This document shows positions 47,046-59,810 of a stretch of 64,000 nt of DNA, one piece after another. The first letter of the stretch is position 1; every line of letters starts with the position of its first letter. The stretch lies in NCBI RefSeq assembly GCF_014633365.1, contig NC_068344.1, positions 15,515,669 to 15,579,668 on the forward strand. The letters run 5' to 3'. The position numbers and the translations under genes were made by a program. The DNA is from Diospyros lotus. Its lineage: Eukaryota > Streptophyta > Magnoliopsida > Ericales > Ebenaceae. Below the pieces are notes generated by a model, which was not told the origin of the DNA, did not search any database, and worked only from the letters and a program-made list of their open reading frames with translations.

Positions 47046-48060
47046 TTGGTATTTTGCTCACGGACATAAGTGGCTTAAAAAAATTTCCACCAAACCGTGT
47101 CACCAAAATAAAACGGCCCTTAGCGCACTTCGTGCCATTAGGGTCCTTATCCTCTCCACCCAAATCTCTTTTACAGGCCCAACACTCTCGCATCTTAGAC
47201 AGTCCCATTGTCTTTTGATGCAAATACCAGGGTTGCTCCCTTAAAATGACTGCTCCACTGGCCCTGTGCATCAACACACTAATTGGTGGAATGAATGAAG
47301 TTGTAAGAAATTATCTTTTCTCCGTGTAGGTCCACTAGTACTTACCCCTTCTACTGCACTAGGGCGCTTAGGATCGTGTATTGTTCTTCACGGTTAGACC
47401 TTTCCACAAAGGGACTTTATGGGTTAGTGTCTTCCCTCTCGGTTGGCCTTGGGGCACAGTGGCGACCTCCCGACTACAAATGAGACTGGCTGGTAAAAGG
47501 CAGTCAATGGACTCGAACACACGTTTCACCCCTAGTTGCAAGTGGCGACAGTAGTACTCCCAGATGATGTAAGACGTGGGATGTCTCATGTCTTGCTTTG
47601 GATCTATGAACTTTAATCTCAAATTTTATATATTTATTGGGGCCAGATATTCCCTATTGCCCCGACATGTATACCGTTACTTCTGAAAATACTTCATTAT
47701 CTCTTTCGTCCTTTCCATAAATTCACACACATAATTGATTGACTCACCCTTTATGAGTTGGGAAAGAGCAGCATCCCCCGTCTTTGGAGCTAGACTATCT
47801 TTATATGTCGACAGGCACACAGGTATTAGGACTTCAGTCCAAAGGAGGACCTGTCTTCAATGATAACAATTACATTATTTCCTTACTCTTGATTCACGCT
47901 CCATGCATTCATATAGTTCATACGCATGATAGGCTCTTAATTGGTCATCCAAATATGTATCCCCAAAAGAATGCTCATTGTATTGATATATGTTATGTTC
48001 TCAAAATGCAAAAAGAATAATGAACCTAAAAAAGAAAAAAAGAGGGTAAAAGGGTAGGAA
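47046..48060 (-). mobile_element. R-family internal region after the coiled-coil ORF
   Basis: Minus frames at 47277-47035 and 47622-47368 contain no known motif. It lies between the coiled-coil ORF (upstream on the minus strand) and the tandem repeats, where many Tat-type elements have a long untranslated or hypervariable region. Confidence 0.4.
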
Positions 48061-48257
48061 TTAATCCTTCCTAAATCCAAGCCCCAAGAAACCTGTCCTC
48101 TTGACCAGGAGCCTCCTTGATAAAGTCCAAATCGGTAAACTCAATGTCTTCCAGGGCACCAATCGCCTCCATCCCTTAAGAAGTCCTTGTGTAAGTTGGC
48201 ATGTCCAACTCTGATACATATGGGCTCCAAGGATCGACAGGCATGTCGAGATCCTTC
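48061..48257 (-). pseudogene. C-terminal piece of the R-family coiled-coil ORF
   Basis: The minus frame reads KDLDMPVDPWSPYVSELDMP, then a stop, then an acidic stretch (ALEDIEFTDLDFIKEAPGQ). It continues the frame found at 53380 onward if the copia-type unit 48258-53379 and one copy of its CCTTC duplication are removed. Confidence 0.5.
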
Positions 48258-48807
48258 TGAAGAGTGACGCCAACATTTGGTGTATCAATGTAAGGGTTTT
48301 ATCGATTTTTAAAATATTTTTGAAAAGCTATATAGACGCAGCAAAAATAAAAGCGAGAATCACCTTGCAAGACTCGATATCAAATGATCATACGCGTTAT
48401 AATTGAAACCATACCATAGGGGGTAAGAAGGTATACCTCACAGCGGTTTCAAATCTAACATTAACGGTGGAATCCTCCCTGTGGCAGCAACGGGTTACTC
48501 TCGAACACTCATTCGAATGACTAATTCGACCCTTGAAACTACAAAGGCCCTAGTTGGTTAATGCTCCTAGTAAAGGATGAAACTAACAAGAATGCCTATG
48601 TGCTAGCCAGGCTTCTTATTAGTAATTCAAGTTGGAAATGGGTTCAAAGAAAGAATACCCAATCCAATAGACAATCTATTTGGATTGGATTACTACTATA
48701 GCAATCAAGAGATGAGTAGAGCAAGAAGGAGAGCAATAGAAAGGATTGTAGGCTTTGGAAGGAGGAGAAGAAGCACTAGCCTAGAGAAAGCTAAGCTCAA
48801 GTGCAGT

Positions 48808-49511
48808 TGATGAGAATCATGGAGGGCCGACTAACAATGATGCAATCGGACAAGTCAACCTTGTCAACCATGTCAGAATTGGATGATTGACAAGATTTGC
48901 GCATAAAAAGGAATGGTTATTGATTGATTGATTGATTGCGAGATTTGGGCGCATGATTGATTGATTAATTAGTTAATTGATTGACAAGATTTGAGAGCAT
49001 AAAAAGGAATGGATGATTGATTGAAAAGATCTGGGAATATAAAAGAAATGATTGATTGATTGACCAGATCTAGTTATTTATTTATTTGATATGTAATTTA
49101 GGATTTTTATTAATTTCCATGTAGAATTAGGATTTAATTATTTGCCTATTTAAAGGCTTTTCCATTGTAAACATTAGATAGAAATTATTATGAATTTTTG
49201 AATTTGAGAGATTTATCTCTTTTATCTTGTTCTTCAATGAACAAAACTTCGAACTTATCAATGGAGTGATTCCTTTGTGGCGTTCAAAACCCGAACTTAT
49301 CAAAGATCTGGGCAGTCTTTGTGGCGTTCAACAATTCTTGGTTCTTGCTTCCGTATAATCAACGGGTCTAGATTTTAATATAGTCTAGGTTCTTGGTTCG
49401 TGAATCAACGGGTCGGGAATTCTTTGCCTTCTACCCGATTTTGGCTTTTCTGGGGTTCGTTTCAATCTTTTGTGGGTTCCTTTAGTCTTGTCCCATTGCG
49501 GGTTCACATCA
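48808..49511 (+). repeat. CRM-derived mini-element, LTR 1
   Basis: Starts TGATGAGAATCATGG and ends GGTTCACATCA; 704 bp. GCAGT precedes it (48803-48807). It carries a TGAT/ATTG microsatellite near 48915-48985. Compared with LTRs 2 and 3 it lacks a short TTACCTGATTG insertion. Confidence 0.9.
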
Positions 49512-49926
49512 GTTGGTATCAGAGCTTTGGCTCTAAAATCGGGTATTTATCTATCCTTTTTTTTTTTCATTCTTATATCATTTAAAAATACAAAAAAATA
49601 TTCACATCCTAAGGTTTTATTCCTTCTTTTGATTCTACGTCACATTATCTTGAGTCTTGTTATTCGAAATTCCTAGAGTCATCCGTATTAGAAAGTTAAA
49701 ATAAAGAGATTTTTTTTTTCTTTTGGTATCTTGTTTTGTTCTTTTCGTTATTCCTCACATTTCGTTCTTGAGTCATTTTGTTTGATATTTCTTAGAGTCA
49801 TACAAAAAAAAAAAAAATGCTTAAAAGTTTGCAGGCTTTTGGGGATGTGACTATTTGTGAGATTACCTACAAGTTGATCCTTCCAGTTCACGATTCGAGG
49901 ACGAATCGTCTTGAAGAGAGAGGGAA
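49512..49926 (+). mobile_element. CRM-derived mini-element, internal region 1
   Basis: 415 bp only. It starts with GT and an exact primer site TGGTATCAGAGC (49514-49525) and ends with a purine tract (GAAGAGAGAGGGAA) next to LTR 2. The last hundred bases, in the frame open from 49817, encode [17 protein letters not shown], which matches [16 protein letters not shown] at the end of the CRM pol at 794. No gag, protease, RT or integrase core is present. It therefore keeps only the cis signals and the last pol codons. Confidence 0.88.
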
Positions 49927-50650
49927 TGATGAGAATCATGGAGGGCCGACTAACAATGATGCAATCGGACAAGTCAACCTCGTCAACCATGTCGGAATTG
50001 GATGATTGACAAGATTTGCCCATAAAAAGGAATGGTTATTGATTGATTGGTTGATTGCAAGATTTGGGCGCATGATTGATTGATTGATTAGTTAATTGAT
50101 TGACAAGATTTGAGAGCATAAAAAGGAATGGATGATTGATTGATTACCTGATTGATTGATTGAAAAGATCTGGGAATATAAAAGGAATGATTGATTGATT
50201 GACCAGATCTAGTTATTTATTTATTTTATATGTAATTTAGGATTTTTATTAATTTCCATGTAGAATTAGGATTTAATTATTTGCCTATTTAAAGGCTTTT
50301 CCATTGTAAACATTAGATAGAAATTATTATGAATTTTTGAATTTGAGAGATTTATCTCTTTTATCTTGTTCTTCAATGAACAAAACTTCGAACTTATCAA
50401 TGGAGTGATTCCTTTGTGGCGTTTAAAACCCGAACTTATCAAAGATCTGGGCAGTTTTTGTGGCGTTCAACAATTCTTTGTTCTTGCTTCCGTATAATCA
50501 ACGGGTCTAGATTTTAATATAGTCTAGGTTCTTGGTTCGTGAATCAACGGGTCGGGAATTCTTTGCCTTCTACCCGATTTTGGCTTTTCTGGGGTTCGTT
50601 TCAATCTTTTGTGGGTTCCTTTGGTCTTGTCCCATCGCGGGTTCACATCA
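49927..50650 (+). repeat. CRM-derived mini-element, LTR 2 (shared middle LTR)
   Basis: 724 bp, same ends as LTR 1, near-identical sequence with small indels in the microsatellite. It is both the 3' LTR of the first unit and the 5' LTR of the second. Confidence 0.9.
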
Positions 50651-51065
50651 GTTGGTATCAAAGCTTTGGCTCTAAAATCGGGTATTTATCTATCCTTTTT
50701 TTTTTCATTCTTATATCATTTAAAAATACAAAAAAATATTCACATCCTAAGGTTTTATTCCTTCTTTTGATTCTACGTCACATTATCTTGAGTCTTGTTA
50801 TTCGAAATTTCTAGAGTCATCCGTATTAGAAAGTTAAAATAAAGAGATTTTTTTTTTTCTTTTGGTATCTTGTTCTGTTCTTTTCGTTATTCCTCACATT
50901 TCGTTCTTGAGTCATTTTGTTTGATATTTCTTAGAGTCATACAAAAAAAAAAAAAATGCTTAAAAGTTTGTAGGCTTTTGGGGATGTGACTATTTGTGAG
51001 ATTACCTACAAGTTGATCCTTCCAGTTCACGATTCGAGGACGAATCGTCTTGAAGAGAGAGGGAA
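50651..51065 (+). mobile_element. CRM-derived mini-element, internal region 2
   Basis: 415 bp, differing from internal region 1 at only a handful of sites (for example AGAGCTTT/AAAGCTTT and GCAGGC/GTAGGC). The primer site at 50653-50664 has one change (TGGTATCAAAGC). It ends with the same purine tract. Confidence 0.88.
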
Positions 51066-51781
51066 TGATGAGAATCATAGAGGGCCGACTGACAATGATG
51101 CAATCGGACAAGTCAACCTCGTCAACCATGTCGGAATTGGATGATTGACAAGATTTGCGCATAAAAAGGAATGGTTATTGATTGATTGCAAGATTTGGGC
51201 GCATGATTGATTGATTGATTAGTTAATTGATTGACAAGATTTGAGAGCATAAAAAGGAATGGATGATTGATTGATTACCTGATTGATTGATTGAAAAGAT
51301 CTGGGAATATAAAAGGAATGATTGATTGATTGATCAGATCTAGTTATTTATTTATTTTCTATGTAATTTAGGATTTTTATTAATTTCCATGTAGAATTAG
51401 GATTTAATTATTTGCCTATTTAAAGGCTTTTCCATTGTAAACATTAGATAGAAATTATTATGAATTTTTGAATTTGAGAGATTTATCTCTTTTATCTTGT
51501 TCTTCAATGAACAAAATTTCGAACTTATCAATGAAGTGATTCATTTGTGACGTTCAAAACCCGAACTTATCAAAGATCTGGGCAGTCTTTGTGGCGTTCA
51601 ACAATTCTTGGTTCTTGCTTCCGTATAATCAACGGGTCTAGATTTTAATATAGTCTAGGTTCTTGGTTCGTGAATTAACGGGTCGGGAATTCTTTGCCTT
51701 CTACCCGATTTTGGCTTTTCTGGGGCTCGTTTCAATCTTTTGTGGGTTCCTTTGGTCTTGTCCCATCGCGGGTTCACATCA
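51066..51781 (+). repeat. CRM-derived mini-element, LTR 3
   Basis: 716 bp, same ends. GCAGT follows it (51782-51786), matching the five bases before LTR 1. So one target duplication encloses all three LTRs. Confidence 0.9.
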
Positions 51782-53379
51782 GCAGTCATAACCACACCTC
51801 TTTTCTTCTTCTTCTCCTCTTATATATGAAGCCTTAAAAACCATAGAATGCTCAATAATCGGTCAATAGCCAAGGAAAGAGAGACGAGACAAGTAGGAGA
51901 CAATCCATATCATAAAGAACACACTCCATCCTCTTAATCATTCTCCCATCGTCCTTCTTTATCATCCGAAGTAGAAATGAGAAAACAAGTCGTGAGATTC
52001 ACAATCCTTTGCAACAGAAACAGTGGTATGAACTGATAGACAGGTTCTTTAGCATGTTGATTGATTTTGTCAAGTTTCTGCAAATTAGATTTAGGCTCAC
52101 CATTAATTCTTAATGACCATTTCATCATCTCATAACGAAATTGAGGCCCCCATTAACTCTTAACGGCATGCCTGTCAACTCTTGACAATTGCTCCTATTG
52201 GTTTAATCATTGAACCCAATCCATTAACTCTTAATGGTGATATCATTAACTCTTAATGATGACTATAACTTTCATCACTTAGTTAACCACTATACCCAGA
52301 TATGCATGTAACCTTCTAGGTTCACTACTAAGCATCAATCGAGACACGTCAAACTATTTGATGCTGACCAAACAGTTTAGTCTACAACGAGGATCTCTCC
52401 ATCTCCTCGATATACCCTGAAAGACCCTGAGTGATAACTAGTATTATGTTAGGGCGATCCTACTAGTAATGAAGTCTAATTTCTTTGGGAACCTATTTGG
52501 CCTTCCGATTCTCATGTACTATAATCCTTTCATCGAATAACATCTCGATCAAATGAGATTCACATATTGATCAAGCACACTAACTCGATAACTATGCTAA
52601 GATTAGTGTGGTGTGATTGAGACGACACATCATAACTCTTTCCGACATCGAAAACACTTTCCAATCAAGTGTACCCTAGGCAGGGGTTTCTACAATCAAA
52701 ACCACCACTGATTGCATAGGATGTTCACCTCACACCTGAGGTCGACAAATTCCATCAGCAATCATCTACCTCCACATGCTACTACACAGATACCACATAA
52801 TGCATATCCCACCGATAACCGAATGGTTCTTGCAATGGCAATTCCCTAACACCGACATACAAGACAACCGTGTTACCCCTGGTCTAAGGACTAGTAACAC
52901 AATCGAAGTCTGTGATAGATCATAGATCCTTTCAGTCATATGATTTATCACGTGTGTCATATTCGGTAGATGTTCAACTAACGTCTACCCCATGTTTACT
53001 ATATCTGTTGCATGGATTATGACATGCTACTCACCATCCTTTGTCATTAGTATCTCATACTAATCAAAGGTAGTAGCCCATGTTCCAATCCATAATCGAT
53101 TAATTATAGCCCACTTTTGAGGAATTTAAGTACTGGGAGTATGTTTAAGAAATCCTTAACTTGAGAGTTTTTGTCACATATTCTTTACACTTAGGAATAA
53201 GACTATTATCAAGAAATCTAAGGGCTCATTTATATGATTGATTGGAGAAGTATGAATGAAGATATGATCTTAAAATATGAAAATTTAATTTATTACATTT
53301 GCAAGAATTACATTATTAGTCCCATAATTACAATTGCTAGATGCTATCTAAATCTAGCATTAGGGCACTAATACTAACA

Positions 53380-55051
53380 CCTTCACCTCCTCATTGAAAA
53401 ATGCCTTAGGCGATATAGGATCAGGGTCCCCAAATAACAACCAATCGTGAATATCTCCTATTTTTTTTGCCCGTAAAGATGACATTTGAAAAGTTAGTGT
53501 CCGAGTGCATTCTCTCTAAATACTCCCAGGCTAAATAAAACCTATACTTCATAAAACTCAAAGCATATTCTTCCTTCTCCTCAAACATACTCGGGACGAC
53601 CAATATTTTTTTATTGTTTCGGCCTTGATGGCCTTAATACTCATTCCCTCGAGTTAGTCGGATAGCTTATCAGCCCGCCTTTTCTCTTCCAAAAATTGGG
53701 AGCAGGCATCATCTCTTTCTTGTAAGGCTCGCTTTAACTTGACAGAGAGCTCGAAATTAGTCTCTGACAACGACGCCTTCTAGAGATGCTCCATGTCTCT
53801 CGTCAAGGAGTTGTTCTTGTTCTTCGCCTCTTCCGCCTCAGGCTCGACCTAGGAGGCCCGCCTCTCATGTTCCTTGAGGTCCTTAACTTCGTGCTCTAGG
53901 TCCCCCACTTTGCTTTGTAAGCATAGAGTGTGGGAGACCATCCAATCTTTGTTTGCCTAGGCTTTGAACATGTCAGCCCAAGCCTTCATCGTGGCCATCA
54001 CTTAGCGTTGAATTCCCTATTAACCAAAAGTCCCAATATCATAAGTCGCAATAAGCATTAGGGAAATATTAAAAGAAAATTTAAAGTTCTCCATACCTCA
54101 ATTAAATATTATTCCACCGTGTCAAGCTAGCTTAGCATGTCCCCTAAAAAACTTGCCTCATCTCGCGACATTATTGAGATATACGCCTCCCTGTAACCCT
54201 TAGCTCCAAAATAGTATTTGTATCCAGGAGCCCTGGGCGAGCCAAAAACTTGTGCCCTCTGCTTGCTGGCGCCTTCTTACGCCACTCCTCATTAGATGGG
54301 GCTTAAGTTTGGAAATAAGGGCGGGTGTACCCTAGCCTCTGAAGCTAGCACACTTTTTCCCAGTCGTTCCGTCGGCTGTGGAAAAAGTAAATTACTAATG
54401 GCCTGATTTTGGCCATGATGTCTCTCTAGCTCTACTTGAGCCTCGGCATTTGCCCTAGCCTCCCATTCACGTTGAACAACAACTATAGCCTCTTAGGCCC
54501 CTGGGCTCAATAGTGACGGCACTAGGATCTCTCCCTTAGTAGCCCTATCATCATGTGTAGGGGATGACGGAAGGTCTGCTATAGAGAAATTGAAAAAGTC
54601 CTCTAAAAGCGAGTCCATAGAAATCCCTGCTAACCTAGGCCTCTCTATCTGTCTTAGCCCTCTTGTTCCTCCGAGCTTGTAAAGATTTCTCTTCCTCAGC
54701 CTCTCTCAAAAATGGGGCTGGGGTTGCCAATAATTGTGTCCTTTGAAGGGCCTCCTGCTCTTATCGTGCTCATTCTTGCTTCTTGGCCTGTGCCACTCTC
54801 TAAAGCTGCCTCATTTCTGCACATTCAATCAAATCTTTAGTGAAGCAATTGAATATCAATATTTAAAAATTTTCAAAGTGCCAAGTAAAAAGATAAGGGG
54901 TCAAGGTGAGCACCCCTAGGGTCTGACTCCCCTTCCAACCCTTCTTCCTCCTCTCTAGCAGCATATAAATCCCCTATAATATCCACCTCTTTGTCATCTC
55001 CGTCACATTTCGCCCTTCTCCATCTCTCGTTATCATTTGACGAAGGGGATG
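53380..55051 (-). pseudogene. R-family coiled-coil ORF (plant transposon protein), broken
   Basis: Several minus frames show long charged helical sequence: HEVKDLKEHERRA and KLKRALQERDDACSQFLEEKRRADKL near 53640-53900, then EYALSFMKYRFYLAWEYLERM at 53603-53421. A coiled coil followed by a Tyr/Phe-rich helix of this kind is typical of plant ORFs annotated as putative gypsy-type transposon proteins that accompany Tat-like elements. It is broken by stops and shifts. Upstream parts to 54960 are acidic (DGDDKEVDIIGDLYAAREEE). The frame continues at 48257 across the copia-type insertion. The family call is from recall only. Confidence 0.45.
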
Positions 55052-55056
55052 AGGAG

Positions 55057-57759
55057 TGTAACACCCCACTTTCTTGGGCATGTTATAACTTAAGAAATTT
55101 GGGATATATTTTTTTTCCTTAAGAACAATCTCAACATCATATTAATTCTCAAACTTTCCATTTACCTACCTAGCATGAGAATCATCATACATCATAAATG
55201 CTAGGCTAGGTATTCACCAATAGCGAAAGCATGAATCGAACCTAAGCATACATCGAACCATATTAATATTACATGATCATTTCAAACATAATCCATAATA
55301 CAAGACTATTCATCAACAGAATATAAGTTTTTCAACATGACTTGAAACATAACATAAGTTTTTCAACATGACTTGAAACATAACATAACCAGGACATATT
55401 CGGTTCTTCACGAAGAAGTAAAATGCAGAGAAACATCTTTATCAAAACCATGACAACTTGAATCGTTACGTCTCGTCCATTTCTGTGCCTTCGCTACAAA
55501 CCTCATCTGGAACGTTTGAATGTTCCTGGGGCATAGCCCACGTTAGATGATGAATCATCTAAGTAAGGGTACATTATTCATATCTCATGCGTTTATGCAA
55601 TGCAACATAACATCATTCCTTTCGTTTGAGTCAATCGCACCAAACCGTTACTCTCTATTTTAACAGCTTCCTTACCAGACCAAGGTGTATGGGTGCACCC
55701 TTGGCAGAGTAGCGGCGCCAGTCCTTAATCCCAAACCCTTATGCGTGGTATGATCAATAATATCATTGTGAACTTATGCATAATTCATCATCAATACATG
55801 TAAATGCACTCTACATGATGCGTAACATAACATAGCATGCCAATATGATATAATCATTTGCATAAAACTAGTTTTGGGTTGAACCACTTACTTTTTGTAC
55901 GATGTTCAAAATACCTCAAAAAATGCACAACACCTCGATTTGCGTGCCCGACCTTAATTTTCGTGCACAACCTCAATTTTTGCACAAATCACTTCATCTC
56001 AAGCCTCAAAGCACCGTATTCATCATATTTATTTAAATGAACATCAAGGCCCATTTTTTCATAATTTCTTTGCATTTTTCTTTATTTTCTTTCTATTTTT
56101 CTCTTTGAAAATCTAAAATAAATACCTACTCGAATATTTATTCAAATATTTTCACACCAAAATTCATAAAATACTATTCCAGATAATCTGGATTTTCTTC
56201 CAGATTTTTCCTGGATTTTATCCTATTTTTCTCTAATTTCCATAATCCTTTTTTTCTCCAAAATTGCAAAAATAAATATTTCTCACATCATTTCCCAAAC
56301 TTTTCTCCACAATAATACCTAAAATAGTTTTCTGGGATTTTTGAAATTTTCTGAAAATTTTTCAGATTTTTTTCCTATTATTTCCATTTTTTTATTCTTT
56401 TTTTCCCTTATTTTCTTCCATTCTCCAGTCATCTTCTCCGACGACGGCGATTTGCGACTTGCTCCGATGCTCGATCTGACTTCACCTCCTAGAAGATCTC
56501 CTCAATCCAATCACAATGGTGCCCTTGGATGTTCGAAAAAACAACCAGCTTTGGGGACGCCCGTTTTTTCAGGCGAACTATTAAAACACATTCAAATGAA
56601 CACGAAATCTCATCAAAATTTTTAAAATTATCCTAAAAATATGAGGAACAAAAGCCTATTACCCTTCTCCCTCAATTTTTCCTCAAACATGTAGATTTAA
56701 GACTCCCTCGATTTTCCGACAAACTCTTAAAATCCACTCAAATGAACATGAAATCTTGCTAAATTTTTCAGAAATGATCCTAAAAATAAAAAGAACAAAA
56801 GCCCCTTATCATTTTCTCTCAATTTTTTTCCAAACTCTCGAATTTTAGAGATAAATTTTTAAAGAATTTCAGTCATCCCATAACCTCTATTTATAGGCAA
56901 TCCCAAGCTCTCAAATGCTCATGGCTGCTCAACCCAAAGCCTCTAAGGCTTCTACCTTCTCCAGATCGAGCCAAAACATCATCATTCAACCCTCAAATTA
57001 TTCACCAAAATCCTGCCAAAAACGTTCGAAAAACATGAAAAAAATTGGCCATATTTGCGACTAATGTCAGCCTAGGCCCGACCCTAAGCATCCCTTATCA
57101 CATTCCTCGAGCCTCTCATGGCCTAAAAGTAGCTGTCGGCGACCAGTAAGGTGGCTAGTCGGCCATGGCAGTCTCTTCATACCCAAGTTTGCAAAAATTG
57201 CACTTTAACCCTCTTACAAATTTTTATTTTCTCTTTGATCTTTTCCTTGAAGCCCCTGAACTTCCCAATAGTTTCATTACGACCATCAAGCTCTAAATAT
57301 TTCATTTCATCCCCGAAGATTCAGAAACAATGTCTTTTCGACCTCTCTCGGGCAAAATTAAGAAATTACACTTAGGCCCGAATCTATGTTTTAACCGTGA
57401 CCTTTTCGTTTCAACCCGAAACCACTGAAAGGTTGTTCTACATACTAAATATGAACCTCCTTTGGGTTCCGTTGAATTCCCGGAAGTCCCCTATGATAAT
57501 TTGATTTTTCAGCCTACGTCATAGTTGTACCGAAAACTGTCTCTAATTTGGTTTGTTTTAGTGTCAAAAATCTTGCTTTGAAACACTTGGCATAGATATA
57601 CCTTTATTTTTGGATACTTACATCCTGGGTATTTTCCTCCATCAATTCGGTTGACCAAGATTGACAATCTGTCTTTTAGATTCTTGAATACGACTATTCT
57701 AACATCACAGAATAATGAAACATGATACGTTTTATTTATTACAAATATGGGACCTTACA
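55057..57759 (-). mobile_element. Chromovirus-type solo LTR
   Basis: On the plus strand the ends are TGTAACACCCC and GGGACCTTACA. A perfect 5-bp target duplication AGGAG flanks it (55052-55056 and 57760-57764). At 2.7 kb, with no gag or pol frame, it is most likely a solo LTR. Its 57300-57550 part resembles 3600-3960 in reverse, tying it to the old chromovirus LTR. On the minus strand the LTR would read TGTAAGGTCCC to GGGGTGTTACA. Several GC-poor Phe/Ser-rich frames (for example 56341-56625) are shadows. Confidence 0.82.
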
Positions 57760-57764
57760 AGGAG

Positions 57765-58175
57765 GATACGACCGTCTGAGTTTGAGCAAGTTTTGAAGGA
57801 CCAATGCCATCACGCCCTTTAACAACCATTCATCCAGCCTCGATAAGGCGTGTATCATTTATTCAATTCGATAAAACTATTGAGCCTTATTCGACTATTT
57901 TATTGATATCATTTTGGTGGTATTTCAGCAATGAATCTTCTTCTGCCCAATCACACCTTGTGCTCCTCAGTCTTTCAATGTGCCAATATCGCGATAACCC
58001 CCACCGTCCCACGGGTAGTGTGACCACTATCCACCTAGTCTCAAAATTTTCTATTTTAAGGTCTATCTCTAAACAATTTAATCCTAAAATGCGTCCGCTA
58101 GAAGGACACGAATTCCTTCCTCCTCGAATAGTGCAAGTAAGATAAAAGCAACACAATAAGGACGTTATGGGTTTC
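57765..58175 (-). other. Possible continuation of the R-family element
   Basis: Continues the sequence interrupted by the solo LTR at 55056. Minus and plus frames (57804-58145; 57887-58234) have no known motif. No gene can be supported. Confidence 0.35.
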
Positions 58176-59773
58176 TGTAATGACTCGCTCCCTCCTACGG
58201 GTGCCAACATTGAATAATCGATCGGGTTACTCACACATCAAACCATAAATGAAGAGATGGACTATGTTTTATTAAAAAAAATACCCTCGGTGGGGACTAG
58301 GCTTCGTCCTTCCCTTATCTCCGCTCGAGGAATCGGTCCCCAAATAATAAAAAGAAATATAACGAGATGGAACTTGAAACTCGAGTGAGCTTCACCTTTC
58401 TTCAGCTCGTCTCACAACAAGTCAAAGGTGATCCAGGCACAAAACAATATATTACAAATTTGCTGAGTACTGGAGGTTTATGGGAAATTCATTTTCGATC
58501 CTTACACAATCTCAATCTTGGCGCAACCAAACCAAAGCCACATATAACAATAAATATGCATAATCACATATACACTATGCTTATTACAACCAACTAGATG
58601 TCACCTAGTGTCCAACAGCACATACATTCGACACACAAGAAAAAATACAAGAATAATTACAACATACAAAACTTAGGTAACAACGCTAGTCACCACTTCA
58701 TCCTCCCGACATCATCCTTACTTGCATCTGGACTCGCAAAATCTACAATATGAGATAAAACCTCATGAATCATAAAGACTCAATATAAGGGTGAAAATGA
58801 ATGTAAACAAGATAATATATGAGATGCAATGACAAGTAAGAATGCATGACTAACAAGGTATCACTGCCCTCTGAACCCACCTATTCGAGGCAATAACCTC
58901 TCATTTTACCTCTAGCATGCATCTAGTATCCCCATAGCCACATGACTCCACTAGACCATCTATAGAACATGCACAATAAGAAACTACACATAACATATAT
59001 TCATCGATTTTACCAAACATTTGGAAGGCTGCCCACCCTTGGGGCCATCCCTTACCTAGTTCGAAGCCTCTTTTGCCAAGAGCGAGAACGTCAGCTTGAA
59101 CTTCGAACTCTTCTAAGATCACCGCCTCCTAGTAGGACCTATATGCAATCACACAGAAACCCAACTATATCAGAAATTAAACTAGGGCCTATGCTTTTAC
59201 CATACCTCACAAAAACTCACCTATTAACAATTTTCAAACAACCCCAACCAAGGGTTTAATCCAACCAACTTTTATTCTACATCATCTCACATAATGCAAA
59301 TAACTTGAAATAATTTAATTCATTTATCTTAACCCATCTAGAGGAGAAATCCAACCAAACGCCCACATTAGCGTTGCCTCTTTGGTTGCAACCTTGTGCT
59401 CAGATCCCATTTCAGAGCCTCTATCACACTCCTCGAGCCCCAAATTAGTTTTCAAATTTTTTCTCATTTTTTTTTCTCATTTTTGGCTATTTTTTCCTTA
59501 TTTTTTTTATTTCTTTTCTTTTCTTTTTTCTTCCTTCCTCTTCTTCTTCACGTGCACAGCCTGCCTGCGCGCAGAGCAACCGCTTGGGCCTCTGCCGGCC
59601 ATCCCTGGCTACCTCTAACCGCCGCCATCGGCCTCGAGCCACCGTAGCTGGCTCCCTACACCTCTATCCATCAACTGTCGCTGTTGCTTCAGCCATCACC
59701 AGCTACCAAAGCTCTTGGCTGCAGCCGCCTTCCACCGCCACCGTCGCCGCTTGCAGCCACCATCTCGACTCCC

Positions 59774-59810
<37 letters not shown>

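Larger units (their letters stand above)
48258..53379 (-). mobile_element. Ty1/copia-type LTR unit with nested CRM-derived array
   Basis: On the minus strand it begins TGTTAGTATTAGTGCCC (53379) and ends CACTCTTCA (48258). A perfect 5-bp target duplication CCTTC flanks it (48253-48257 and 53380-53384). Without the nested array (48808-51781 plus one GCAGT) about 2.1 kb remain. No gag or pol frame is seen, so it is probably a solo LTR; a small non-coding element cannot be excluded. The segment 52140-52260 has four or so copies of a CATTAACTCTTAA motif. Ends resemble those of the copia LTR at 4067-5575. Confidence 0.75.

Noticed and set aside
49514..49525. TGGTATCAGAGC motifs taken as parts of tRNA genes
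   Set aside because: They match only the complement of a tRNA 3' end and follow LTR ends, so they are primer sites; no tRNA gene was seen in the window.
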